The position numbers and the translations under genes were made by a program. A stretch of 64,000 bases of DNA from Alicyclobacillus sp. SP_1 (GTDB lineage: Bacteria; Bacillota; Bacilli; Alicyclobacillales; Alicyclobacillaceae). The notes under the pieces were generated by a model. It did not search any database, had not been told where the DNA came from, and saw only the letters and a program-made list of their open reading frames with translations. The stretch covers positions 1 to 64,000 of the forward strand of contig NZ_JAMCCX010000012.1 of assembly GCF_024706985.1 (NCBI RefSeq), given 5' to 3'. Below are positions 32,622 through 41,685 of the stretch, piece by piece; within the stretch, counting starts at the first letter, position 1, and each line of letters opens with the position of its first letter.

Positions 32622-34527
32622 TGCGCCGAAACTCCTTCTCCAGATAATGAGCCGACAATTCAAGAAAGACTGGGCGTCCGTGCGGGCAATGAAACGGATC
32701 ATCCAGCGTGGTCAACTCGCGACACAAGGCTTCCATCTCAGCCGCAGAGAGTCGATGATTCGCCTTGATGGCCGCCTTGCAAGCTCGCAGCACAACCATC
32801 TGGCGAAGCGCGTCCGGCGCATCGACCGTTCTCGTTCCCTTGGCTGCCGCAAACCCCTCGTTTGCGGACGACCGAATGATGTCTTCCACCAGTCTGTCAA
32901 CGTCCAGTCCTTCCCATACTTCAGGAATCGAGCGAATGAGCACGTCTAAATCTCCAAACCCCTCAGTCTCCAAACCAAGGTTCGCAAACGTCTCTTGATG
33001 TTTTTGCCAAAACACATGTTCGGAAGGGCTGAGTGTCAACGTCAAAGGAACGAGAAGTGGAATTTTCGCACCTTGACGCTCTTTCATCTGCGCGCTGAAT
33101 CGCTCGAAGAGAATGCGTTCGTGCGCGGCGTGTTGGTCAATGATGTACACGTGCTCAGCGTCTTCAGCAACGATATACATACCGAGCACCTGCCCAACGG
33201 GACGCAACGACCAGTTCTCCGGCCGCGACCGTGGAACCGCCTCCTCTGGAGCGCGCGCCGCCCTGTACTCTTCGTGACTTTGAGTGGCGTCGAGTGCGCA
33301 CGGGGGTAACGAGGCGTCCGTCTCCCTTTGCACCTTTCCACTTTCTCGAATATCTCTCGCAAAAACCGCAGGAAGTTCGTGCCGCCATTCGTGAACTCCG
33401 TTCAACAGAGGTTGCGCCAGATAAGTGGCAGTCTGTCTATCCATGGGCCGATCCCGCTCCGCAGAAAGTGGCCCTCGCACAAGCGATTCGGGCAGTTGGC
33501 GGGCGGTATTGGAGAAGGTTGGTACGGCAGTGAGTTGAACGCCGTCCAAGATGGAAGCCACCATCCGTTCAACAGCGAGGGCAAGTTCCCGCTCTTCACT
33601 AAAACGCACCTCGGCCTTGTGCGGATGAATGTTCACATCGACTAGGGTAGGGCTGATTCGAATGTGAAGGCAGTACATAGGGTGGCGGTTGACCATAAGG
33701 CGAGACCCATACCCCGCGACAATCGCCTGATGAATGGTCAAGTTCCGAATCGGTCGCTGATTGACAAACAGGTGGCCATGAGCACGATTCGATTTCGCCT
33801 GGTTGGGACGACCAATCCAAGCCTGTAACTCAAAGTCAGCAGTGCCGCTCGTCCCCTCCAAAAAATTCGCGGCTTCCGAAGGCCCGTAGAGCGCTGCCAA
33901 GACAGAGCGCAGATTCCCTCGACCGGGTGAAGAGAAACTACTGTGACCGTCGACGCTCAACCGAAAAGCAACCTCCGGATGTGCCAGCGCAGCCCGCTGC
34001 ACCACCTCAGCGCAGCGAGCAGACTCGGTCTGAACGCTGCGAAGATACTTCAATCGGGCTGGGGTGTTGAAGAAGAGCTCACGGACACAGATGCGCGTGC
34101 CTGGAGCAGACTGAACCGCAACCGGAACAGATACTTCGTCCGAACCTTCGACCGACACGCAGACAGCACTCGTTTGCTCAGCCTGGCGCGTGACTAACTC
34201 CACCTTCGCTACAGCCGCTATCGCCGCCAACGCCTCGCCTCGGAAGCCGAGAGTGCGCACCTGGGTCAGGTCACGCGCATGCAGCAGTTTGCTCGTCGCA
34301 TGGCGAGCAAACGACAAGACAGCATCTTCCTCGGACATTCCAACGCCATCGTCTTCGACCGAAATTTCTCGAATTCCACCTTCGACGATAGAGACGTGAA
34401 TTCGTCTAGCTCCTGCATCCAAACTGTTTTCGATTAACTCCTTGACGCACGATGCGGGCCGCTCGACCACTTCGCCCGCCGCAATTTGGTTGGCCAAGGC
34501 GGGACTCATTAATTGAATGACACCCAT
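32614..34527 (-). CDS. mutL: DNA mismatch repair protein MutL
   Basis: MutL, 637 aa, links mismatch recognition by MutS to strand incision. The GHKL ATPase domain shows ELIENSLDAGA, VEDDGVGMS and TLGFRGEAL, and the transducer domain contains LFVNQRPIRN. The C-terminal domain carries DQHAAHERILFE, the DQHAx2Ex4E endonuclease motif, so this MutL nicks DNA itself, as expected in bacteria without MutH. A non-conserved linker of about 110 residues joins the two parts. The ATG at 34527 has GGAGGTGG seven bases upstream and overlaps the mutS end by 19 bp, so mutS and mutL are coupled. Confidence 0.97.
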   Translation of the reverse strand: MGVIQLMSPALANQIAAGEVVERPASCVKELIENSLDAGARRIHVSIVEGGIREISVEDDGVGMSEEDAVLSFARHATSKLLHARDLTQVRTLGFRGEALAAIAAVAKVELVTRQAEQTSAVCVSVEGSDEVSVPVAVQSAPGTRICVRELFFNTPARLKYLRSVQTESARCAEVVQRAALAHPEVAFRLSVDGHSSFSSPGRGNLRSVLAALYGPSEAANFLEGTSGTADFELQAWIGRPNQAKSNRAHGHLFVNQRPIRNLTIHQAIVAGYGSRLMVNRHPMYCLHIRISPTLVDVNIHPHKAEVRFSEERELALAVERMVASILDGVQLTAVPTFSNTARQLPESLVRGPLSAERDRPMDRQTATYLAQPLLNGVHEWRHELPAVFARDIRESGKVQRETDASLPPCALDATQSHEEYRAARAPEEAVPRSRPENWSLRPVGQVLGMYIVAEDAEHVYIIDQHAAHERILFERFSAQMKERQGAKIPLLVPLTLTLSPSEHVFWQKHQETFANLGLETEGFGDLDVLIRSIPEVWEGLDVDRLVEDIIRSSANEGFAAAKGTRTVDAPDALRQMVVLRACKAAIKANHRLSAAEMEALCRELTTLDDPFHCPHGRPVFLELSAHYLEKEFRRIV

Positions 34528-37145
34528 CGCTCGACCACCTCCTTCGCCCGACTCACCAGCGTCTGCAGCACGATCAAAGCGTCGATCGGCGTGGTCGTCA
34601 ACGGATCGACAGCCGCTATATCTCGCAGCAGGTTCGCTGCTCCATCCAGTTCCCTGCGCAGAGCAAGGGTCTCCATCGGCCCATTCGAATGGCGCTCCGA
34701 CTGCGATGGCGGCGGTGCTAGCGGCGCTATTCCATGAGTGGCACTCACTTCGGCTTCGGTCTTGGCCTGTGCCTCGCGCCTGGCTAAGTGAAGACTCGCT
34801 CGCTCGAGGACACGCTCTGAGATGCCAGCAAGTCGCGCCACATGCAATCCGTAGCTGCGGTCTGCCGGTTCGCTCACGACGACATGTAAAAACTCGATGC
34901 TGCTTCCTCGCTCGGCCACGGCCAGCGAGGCATTGCGAACTCCCGCAACGTCTTGCGCCAAGGCGATGAGTTCATGGTAGTGAGTGGCAAACAAGCAGAA
35001 CGGACGACTCTCGCTCTGCAAATATTCGACGACGGCCTCGGCGATGGCAAGCCCGTCATAGGTGGACGTTCCGCGACCCATTTCGTCCAAGATGACAAGA
35101 CTTCGTGATGTTGCATGTTTCAGAATGTGACTGACCTCAGACATCTCCACCATAAACGTGCTCTGACCCGAATGAATGTCGTCGGCAGCGCCAATTCTCG
35201 TAAAGATACGATCCAAAATGCCAATGCGCGCCGCCCGCGCAGGAACGAACGAGCCTATGTGCGCCATGATGGCAATCAGTGCTATTTGACGCATGTAAGT
35301 GCTTTTACCACCCATATTCGGCCCCGTCAGCACGACAAAATTGTTGTCTTCATCCAAATGGCAGTCATTCGGAACAAAAGACACGGCTAGACCCGCTTCA
35401 ACGACGGGATGGCGCCCCGCTTTAATGTCTATACCGCGCCCGAGATGCACTTCTGGACGCTCGTAACCATACGCCTCCGCCACTTCGGCCAGCGCCACCA
35501 ATGCGTCGATTTCCGCTAGACACGACGCGCACGCTTGAATCTTGTGCCGCTCTGCCAAAATTTGCTCACACAGTTCGTTAAACATGTTCTCTTCGAGGGC
35601 ATTGGCATCTTCAGCCGCCGACAAAATGGCCGACTCCCGCAACTTCAATTCCGGTAGTGTGTAGCGCTCTGCCGAAGCCAACGTCTGGCGTCGCTCGTAG
35701 TCGGACGGGACCAGCGAACTCTGCCCCTTGGAGACCTCCACAAAATATCCGAAGACTTTGTTGTAGCCGACTTTCAACGTACGAATTCCAGTTCGATCCC
35801 GTTCACGCTGCTCAAACGCGGCAATCCACTGTTTGCCTTCCGATGCGAGGAGTCTCAATTCATCCAGTCGGCTACTCACACCTTGTAGCCAAATCCCGCC
35901 GTCGCGAGCGCTCGTAGGTGGGTTGTCATGCATGCGGACGACCGTCAAATCCACGATTGGCAGAACATCCGGCATGCCTTGTTGGAGGTCTGTAACACGG
36001 CTCACCTTCGGGAATTGGAAAGAGCGAATGGCCATGGCGGCAGCAAGCGACGTGCCCAAACGATACAAGTCCTTCGGCGTGGCGCGTTGAAACACAACGC
36101 GCCCGAGCAAGCGCTCGACGTCCGCCACCTGGCGGAGCAACTGTTTGATTTCTGCTCGCCGCACACCGTCGAGCAACAGGACCTCAACTGCTTCCTGACG
36201 CTGCAAAATAGTCGGAAGATGCCCGAGTGGGCGCTCCAACCAACTCTTTAACATGCGGCTACCGAGCACCGTTTGCGTGCGATTCAGGTGATGGAACAGA
36301 GTCCCTTCCTTCATCCGCGTACGATTGGTTTCAAACAGTTCCAGATGCCGAATGGCCGTGGCATCCATCTGCAAGGCATCAGGTGTCGTCAAGAAGATTG
36401 GGCGCTTACAATGCACAATGGATTGACGCTGCGTGGTTTGTGCGTAGTCTAAGACCGCATAGAGAGCCTGCACGGCGACCGCGTCGCTCGTCAACCCGAG
36501 GGCTTCCCATTCTTCTTTAAGAAAACAGCGAAGCATCAGCGAATGGACTGTCGATCCGTCGAAGGCACCGGGACACGCAGTGAACATTGGCGCATTGGCT
36601 GGATACCAGACGTGCAGTTCATCAAGCAGGTTTTCCGACCCAAAGAGAATTTCTGCCGGACCATGTAACAGCAACCAATCTCTTATCTCCTCAGCGGCGA
36701 AGCTCGAGCCCATCCACACATCGCCCGCCAGTAAATCCACAATAGCCAACCCATACTCTCCGCGCGATTCCACGAGAGCTCCCAGAGAACGGCGTTCGAG
36801 ACCCTCGTCTGTAAGTGAGGTACCCGGGGTGACCATGCGTACAATTTCACGCCGGACAATACCTTTGGACTGTTTCGGATCTTCCATTTGATTGCAAATG
36901 GCAACTTTATATCCATGACCGATAAGGCGGTCCAAATAACCTTCTACGGCGTGATAAGGAACTCCACACATAGGAATTCTCCCGTCCTCGCCACCATCCC
37001 GTCCTGTCAACGTGATGTCGAGCACACGACTAGCCGTCTCTGCATCTTCAAAGAAAAGTTCATAAAAGTCACCGAGCCGGAACATCAGTAACGCATCTGG
37101 AACCTGTTGCTTAATTTCGAGATATTGTTTCATCATAGGGGTCAT
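34509..37145 (-). CDS. mutS: DNA mismatch repair protein MutS
   Basis: MutS, 878 aa, recognises mismatches and small loops as a dimer. The F-x-E mismatch-reading motif appears near the N terminus in GDFYELFFEDA (residues 27-29 of this start). The lever and clamp domains are long and helical, and the ATPase domain has Walker A GPNMGGKST at about 608-616, then SQSTFMVEM, the Walker B LVILDEMGRGTST and ATHYHEL. ATG 37145 is taken as the start by comparison with other MutS N termini; the GGAG lies 13 bp upstream, a little far, and in-frame ATGs upstream up to 37199 have no ribosome site. It is separated from ricA by about 180 bp and forms an operon with mutL. Confidence 0.96.
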   Translation of the reverse strand: MTPMMKQYLEIKQQVPDALLMFRLGDFYELFFEDAETASRVLDITLTGRDGGEDGRIPMCGVPYHAVEGYLDRLIGHGYKVAICNQMEDPKQSKGIVRREIVRMVTPGTSLTDEGLERRSLGALVESRGEYGLAIVDLLAGDVWMGSSFAAEEIRDWLLLHGPAEILFGSENLLDELHVWYPANAPMFTACPGAFDGSTVHSLMLRCFLKEEWEALGLTSDAVAVQALYAVLDYAQTTQRQSIVHCKRPIFLTTPDALQMDATAIRHLELFETNRTRMKEGTLFHHLNRTQTVLGSRMLKSWLERPLGHLPTILQRQEAVEVLLLDGVRRAEIKQLLRQVADVERLLGRVVFQRATPKDLYRLGTSLAAAMAIRSFQFPKVSRVTDLQQGMPDVLPIVDLTVVRMHDNPPTSARDGGIWLQGVSSRLDELRLLASEGKQWIAAFEQRERDRTGIRTLKVGYNKVFGYFVEVSKGQSSLVPSDYERRQTLASAERYTLPELKLRESAILSAAEDANALEENMFNELCEQILAERHKIQACASCLAEIDALVALAEVAEAYGYERPEVHLGRGIDIKAGRHPVVEAGLAVSFVPNDCHLDEDNNFVVLTGPNMGGKSTYMRQIALIAIMAHIGSFVPARAARIGILDRIFTRIGAADDIHSGQSTFMVEMSEVSHILKHATSRSLVILDEMGRGTSTYDGLAIAEAVVEYLQSESRPFCLFATHYHELIALAQDVAGVRNASLAVAERGSSIEFLHVVVSEPADRSYGLHVARLAGISERVLERASLHLARREAQAKTEAEVSATHGIAPLAPPPSQSERHSNGPMETLALRRELDGAANLLRDIAAVDPLTTTPIDALIVLQTLVSRAKEVVERWVSFN

Positions 37146-37222
37146 AACCGTGCAGTCACTCCTCTTGCTATCCATTCCACTGGGATGATGTTTAGGCAAT
37201 ATGTCGAGACGCTAATCTAAAG

Positions 37223-37247
37223 AGGCCGCCCTCGCAGTGGCCGGCCT
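37223..37247 (-). terminator. Possible terminator after ricA
   Basis: AGGCCG/CGGCCT stem with a GC-rich loop followed by TCTTTAG on the minus strand, between ricA and mutS. The stem is short and the call is tentative. Confidence 0.4.
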
Positions 37248-37321
37248 TCTTCGATTCGTTCTTCCTCTGGAGCAGACACATCTCGCGAAAGTAAGAAAGG
37301 AGTTCCTGACCTAAGGACACA

Positions 37322-37774
37322 CTAGTGACTCTCACCGCACGTGCACCCTTGTCCATCCGGACCATGTCCGCATCCTTGCCGCGGACCCGGCTCAATTGGC
37401 AACACCGGACGCAAGCGCTGCATCAGTCTCTGAACCACTTCTTGAACGACCATGTTTAATTCACTCTGGGCACATTGATATTGAAACGCCACTGGAATTT
37501 GCGACAACTCATCTTCGATTTGCGTCAGTTCTGCCTTGGCTTGAACTAAGCGCGGATGCTCCAGACCGTAATGACTCTCCAGCACTTTGATGTTGTTTGT
37601 CTTTTGCTTGAGCATCTCAAACAACTCGATGGCCCGAGCATGGCGCGACATTTTTCCACGAGCCTGCCAGAACTGCGCGGCAACATCCGACTCCCGAATC
37701 ATCTCTGCAACCTCATCGGCCCGAGCCGACCACTCTTCTATTTTCGCATCTTCCAGCATTTCTGTGTTTGTCAC
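37322..37774 (-). CDS. ricA: RicA (YmcA) family regulator with cysteine-rich tail
   Basis: This 150-aa protein belongs to the YlbF/YmcA family and, standing directly after miaB, is the counterpart of RicA (YmcA). With RicF and RicT it forms a complex that carries Fe-S clusters, stimulates RNase Y-dependent RNA maturation and affects biofilm, competence and sporulation in B. subtilis. The helical domain runs from EEWSARADEVAEMI to about residue 125, and the tail GCGHGPDGQGCTCG supplies three cysteines suited to cluster binding. The ATG overlaps the miaB stop by 4 bp. The RNase Y gene itself lies about 11 kb away in the same window. Confidence 0.85.
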   Translation of the reverse strand: MTNTEMLEDAKIEEWSARADEVAEMIRESDVAAQFWQARGKMSRHARAIELFEMLKQKTNNIKVLESHYGLEHPRLVQAKAELTQIEDELSQIPVAFQYQCAQSELNMVVQEVVQRLMQRLRPVLPIEPGPRQGCGHGPDGQGCTCGESH

Positions 37775-39261
37775 GCGCTGACCTCCTTTACGCCAATGAA
37801 TCGTCCTTTCAGTAGCCAGGTTTGTGGCGTGGTAATCTCTACGTTCGCATACTGTCCAGACAAATCTAAGTTAGATGGAAACAACACGAGTTGATTTCCA
37901 CGGGTACGCCCTGCTAGCACTTCTGGATTTGTTCGGCTCGGTCCTTCGACCAGAACCTCCACGACTTGTCCTAAAAATCGATTTTGGCGTTGCAACGCAA
38001 TCTCGTACTGAAGGTCATTTAAGCGACGCAGCCGGTCTTTTTTGGTCTCTGGTGAGACATCATCTGCAAACCGAGCCGCAGGCGTGTTTTCGCGCGGCGA
38101 ATAGATAAACGTGTACGCGTTGTCAAATTGTATATCACGTACTAAATTCAACGTTTCTTGGAACTGCTCCTCCGTCTCTCCTGGGAAACCGACAATGATA
38201 TCGGTTGTCAACGAGACATTTGGAATCGCGCGGCGAATCCGTTCGACCAAACTGAAATAATATTCCTTTGTATGACTGCGATTCATCCGCTGCAAAATCC
38301 GATTGCTTCCTGACTGGACGGGCAGGTGAATGTGCTCGACGACCTTTTCACAAGACGCCACCGCGTCGATCAAATCATTGGTGAAATTCCAAGGATTCGA
38401 CGTTGTGAAACGAATTCGGTCAATTCCATCGACACCATTCACTTCCCGCAACAGTTGGGCAAAGGAAGTGCCCTGCAAGTCTACACCGTAGTCATTGACG
38501 TTTTGGCCGAGCAAAGTGACTTCCCGATATCCTTGTTCGGCTAACTCGCGGATTTCCCCAAGTATGTCGGCAGGCTGACGACTGCGCTCCGCCCCGCGCG
38601 TATGCGGTACGATACAATAGGTGCAAAACTTGTTGCACCCATATTGAATGTTCACCCAAGCACGCACACCGGCGGCACGAACTTTCGGCAGGTCTTCCAA
38701 TGTTTGCGGTGCAAAATCCCAAACCTCCATGACGGTCATGCGACTCTGGCGCGCATCCCTCAACAGCATGGGCAATCGATGAAGGTTGTGAGTGCCAAAT
38801 ACGACATCAATCCACGGGAATTTTGTCCGAACGAGTTCCTGGACGTGCTCTTCTTGTGCCATGCAACCGCAGAGGCCAATCAACAAATCCGGATTGGCAT
38901 ATTTTAAGGGACGAAGTCGTCCAATCTGTCCAAACACTTTATCTTCCGCATGCTCACGAACAGCACAGGTATTAAATAAGATAAAATCCGCTTGTTCAAG
39001 TTCGGTCGTCGGTTCATAGTTCATAGCCTGCAAGAGACCCGCCATCGTCTCCGTATCGTGTTCGTTCATTTGACAGCCATACGTCAAAATGTGATACCGA
39101 TACGGTTGGCCAGACGGCTTACGACCGACCTGGCAGTCTTTTGTCAAAGCAAGGACATCCCATTGCACTCGCTCCGTTGGCCGCGCGCGATGCACGCCAA
39201 ACACGAGTCCATCGCCGGCCTGCAGACGACCTTCACGCATCTTGGTGATGAGGTTTTCCAC
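37771..39261 (-). CDS. miaB: tRNA-2-methylthio-N6-dimethylallyladenosine synthase
   Basis: MiaB, 496 aa, is a radical-SAM enzyme that adds a methylthio group to i6A37 of tRNA, following MiaA. Three domains are seen: the N-terminal UPF0004 domain with TYGCQMNEHDTE, FNTCAVREHAEDK and LCGCMAQE (three cysteines for the auxiliary cluster), the radical-SAM core with CNKFCTYC, and the C-terminal TRAM domain (VEVLVEGPS, GRTRGNQLV). The GTG at 39261 follows GGAGG by seven bases. The first 55 residues before PYRYHILTYGCQ form a longer leader than in E. coli but similar to Bacillus forms. It is the first gene of a miaB-ricA unit. Confidence 0.97.
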   Translation of the reverse strand: MENLITKMREGRLQAGDGLVFGVHRARPTERVQWDVLALTKDCQVGRKPSGQPYRYHILTYGCQMNEHDTETMAGLLQAMNYEPTTELEQADFILFNTCAVREHAEDKVFGQIGRLRPLKYANPDLLIGLCGCMAQEEHVQELVRTKFPWIDVVFGTHNLHRLPMLLRDARQSRMTVMEVWDFAPQTLEDLPKVRAAGVRAWVNIQYGCNKFCTYCIVPHTRGAERSRQPADILGEIRELAEQGYREVTLLGQNVNDYGVDLQGTSFAQLLREVNGVDGIDRIRFTTSNPWNFTNDLIDAVASCEKVVEHIHLPVQSGSNRILQRMNRSHTKEYYFSLVERIRRAIPNVSLTTDIIVGFPGETEEQFQETLNLVRDIQFDNAYTFIYSPRENTPAARFADDVSPETKKDRLRRLNDLQYEIALQRQNRFLGQVVEVLVEGPSRTNPEVLAGRTRGNQLVLFPSNLDLSGQYANVEITTPQTWLLKGRFIGVKEVSA

Positions 39262-39426
39262 GAGGCTGCCTCCTAAATTTCTTTGTATACCCTGTCGCCA
39301 TCATAGCATAAGGAACCGCATCCGAACAGGACAGATGACAGCCTTAAACCGCGCCCGAACAGACCGATACGCATCGCCTTCCACACAGATGGAGCACGCG
39401 AGATGGACATGCCCCCGGGCCAAGTG

Positions 39427-40329
39427 TCACGCGGGCACGTGCAAGGTACCCGTGATGGTGACATGAGCCGTACCCCCAACGACAATCTGCCACGTTCCGT
39501 CGAACAGCTCTGCACGTGCCTCGACTTGCCCCGGGCGCCCCATCTCATAGCCTTGCTCAAAACGATATGTACGACTCTCTTGAATACGCCCGTGAAGAGC
39601 CAACAATCCCATTAACGCTCCTGTGGCCGTGCCTGTCACCGGATCTTCCGAAATCCCCACCGCCGGAGAGAAGTCCCGGCAGTGAAAGTCGTTTTCAGCC
39701 TCTTCGGCCTGACTGCAGTAAACATGCGTACTCGTGGCTCCGAGCCGCCGATTGACCGTCGCCAACCGATGAAAATCCGGCCTCAATTGCGCCATCCGCT
39801 GCCGGTCTCTAAGAGGCACAAAGACGTCCCAGAGGCCCGTGGAGCACATGGCGAATGGCCAATCAGGGTGCACATCGTCCTCATCTAAGCCGAGAGCCCG
39901 TAGCAACTCCAACTTGCTCGGCTGGTCGACCTCTCTCTGTTCCGGAGACAGTTGTTGCATTTCCGCCGCAAATCTCGACCCACTCGCGTCAACGCGAACC
40001 ACCAACCGTCCAACATTCGTATCGACGGTACAATGCCCACTCTGCAAGATTCGGTTAGGCAGTCGACCGAGCGAGGCCAGTGCCACGATGCTTCCAATGG
40101 TAGCGTGTCCGCACAGGTCCACTTCCGCCGTTGGCGTAAAGTAGCGCAGCCGATAATCGGCACCGGGATGCTCAGGCAGAGAGACAAAAACGGTCTCCGA
40201 AGCATTCACTTCGCGACTGACTCGCTGCATCCACTCCGGCGTCCACGCTCCGCCATCGAGGAGAACGACCCCCGCTGGATTTCCCGTCAAAGGAAGGTGC
40301 GTAAATGCATCGACTAGCCATAGTTCCAC
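39427..40329 (-). CDS. PhzF-family isomerase/epimerase
   Basis: This 300-aa protein belongs to the PhzF family of cofactor-free isomerases with a two-lobed diaminopimelate-epimerase fold. Diagnostic parts are VDAFTHLPLTGNPAGVVLL, the catalytic-Glu strand ASETVFV, FTPTAEVDLCGHAT and, in the second lobe, SEDPVTGTATGAL. GTG 40329 is selected as the start because AAGGAG lies eight bases upstream; an earlier GTG at 40338 overlaps that ribosome site. The real substrates of most such proteins in Bacilli are unknown. It lies between the spore-surface cluster and miaB on the same strand. Confidence 0.9.
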   Translation of the reverse strand: MELWLVDAFTHLPLTGNPAGVVLLDGGAWTPEWMQRVSREVNASETVFVSLPEHPGADYRLRYFTPTAEVDLCGHATIGSIVALASLGRLPNRILQSGHCTVDTNVGRLVVRVDASGSRFAAEMQQLSPEQREVDQPSKLELLRALGLDEDDVHPDWPFAMCSTGLWDVFVPLRDRQRMAQLRPDFHRLATVNRRLGATSTHVYCSQAEEAENDFHCRDFSPAVGISEDPVTGTATGALMGLLALHGRIQESRTYRFEQGYEMGRPGQVEARAELFDGTWQIVVGGTAHVTITGTLHVPA

Positions 40330-40359
40330 AACCAGCACTCCTTCAGTCCAATCCGCTCG

Positions 40360-41685
40360 TCATTCTCGGATCCGAGTACGTGCAGCCATCGACTCCGAAC
40401 TCAGTTCCTTCAAGTAGTTTAGCACTCCCACGAGCGACTTTGCGCGAATTTCTGGCTCGTCAAACTTCATCGGTTTGGCGTTTGCCTCGAATATCCACGG
40501 ACGACCTCTCTCATCGACGCCGATGTCCATCGACATTTCGCCGTAGGCCCTTCCCTTGCTATCGTCAATGGCTCGCGCCACCGCCAGAGCCACTCTGTGG
40601 ATTGCCCGTTCGACGGCAAGACTCTGAGCTGCAAACTCGCGCTCTAAAACTGCGTGGCACTGAGCGATGGAACCGCCATTCGGTACATGCGTGGTGATGG
40701 TGTTCGGCCCACTCACTCGAACCCCTTTCCCGACAATCGACCAACTCCCGCGCGATTTCTGTAGCAAGACGCGAAAGTCACAAGGACGTCCATTCCAACG
40801 AATCAGTTCAATCGCCTGCTGAAGAATGTAGGCGCCAGGTACGCGCAGCATCTGCACCAACGGGTAGAGACTTCTCTCGTCGGCCACATACCAGGTCTCA
40901 CAGCGCGTGTCTTTGAGGGCCGATACAGTCCATCCTTCGCCAGCCCGCTCCACTCGAATGACGCCGTGGCCCACACTGCCGCCGGACGGTTTTAAATAAA
41001 TGGCTCCATGCTTGTGAAGCATCGTGTGAAATGCCTTCCGATTCAAATGGGGCATAGTGTCTGGCATGGTCCGTTCTAAGCCGTTCTCCTTAATGACCTT
41101 ATAAATATCTTGCTTGTTGAAATACCGCGGATTGAACATGGGAATGCCCACAGACTGAATTCTTGACCTCGCCGCCACTGCCATCGGCTCATTTTCGTGC
41201 TTGCGAGTGGGAATGCGATTGTATACGGCTTGAGGTGCGGGAACAGGGATTTTCACCCATCGATACAAACCGAGCCGAACATACCCTGCCCACAAACTTT
41301 TTGTTGTTACCTCTCGGGGAGTCACCACATACACCAATTCGCCGCGTTCTTTACCGAGGCGAATGAGGTCTCGAAAATCCACTCTGCTCCCAACGAACAC
41401 ACCCGGACTGGAGCTTGTGTGGCGACCAGCCAGCACTGCATAGACCGGACCTGCCTCCACACCCTCGCCGCTTTCGCGAAAAGAAGTGGGACAGCGGTAA
41501 ATCAGGCGGGACGGCAGTCGTTCGGACAAAACGGGTAGATGAGCCACTCCTGCCGTCACCATCTTGACACCCTTCGGATGACCGCGAAAGAAACGAACTC
41601 CGCAGCGCACTCGACCTGCCGGCGTGCGCCACCAAAGATACTCCCCGTCCCACGTTCTCTCATCTCTTGGCGCCATGCTTCTCAC
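40360..41685 (-). CDS. YheC/YheD-type ATP-grasp protein (spore coat-associated)
   Basis: This 441-aa protein belongs to the YheC/YheD family of ATP-grasp enzymes linked to the endospore coat. The N-terminal 170 residues are a beta-rich domain, followed by the ATP-grasp domain: GIPMFNPRYFNKQDIYKVI, the nucleotide-binding IYLKPSGGSVGHGVIRVE, LIRWNGRPCDFRVLLQK and the metal-binding end MDIGVDERGRPWIFEANAKP. ATP-grasp enzymes join carboxylates to amines through acyl phosphates, so a peptide or amino acid ligation on the spore surface is likely, though the substrate is unknown. It starts inside the end of the amidoligase gene (4-bp overlap) and is the last gene of the cluster. Confidence 0.88.
   Translation of the reverse strand: MRSMAPRDERTWDGEYLWWRTPAGRVRCGVRFFRGHPKGVKMVTAGVAHLPVLSERLPSRLIYRCPTSFRESGEGVEAGPVYAVLAGRHTSSSPGVFVGSRVDFRDLIRLGKERGELVYVVTPREVTTKSLWAGYVRLGLYRWVKIPVPAPQAVYNRIPTRKHENEPMAVAARSRIQSVGIPMFNPRYFNKQDIYKVIKENGLERTMPDTMPHLNRKAFHTMLHKHGAIYLKPSGGSVGHGVIRVERAGEGWTVSALKDTRCETWYVADERSLYPLVQMLRVPGAYILQQAIELIRWNGRPCDFRVLLQKSRGSWSIVGKGVRVSGPNTITTHVPNGGSIAQCHAVLEREFAAQSLAVERAIHRVALAVARAIDDSKGRAYGEMSMDIGVDERGRPWIFEANAKPMKFDEPEIRAKSLVGVLNYLKELSSESMAARTRIRE

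Noticed and set aside
31953-32768. Long open frame (271 codons) opposite the methyltransferase and mutL genes
   Set aside because: It lies antisense to genes with clear family motifs and its translation shows no domain; a shadow of codon bias.
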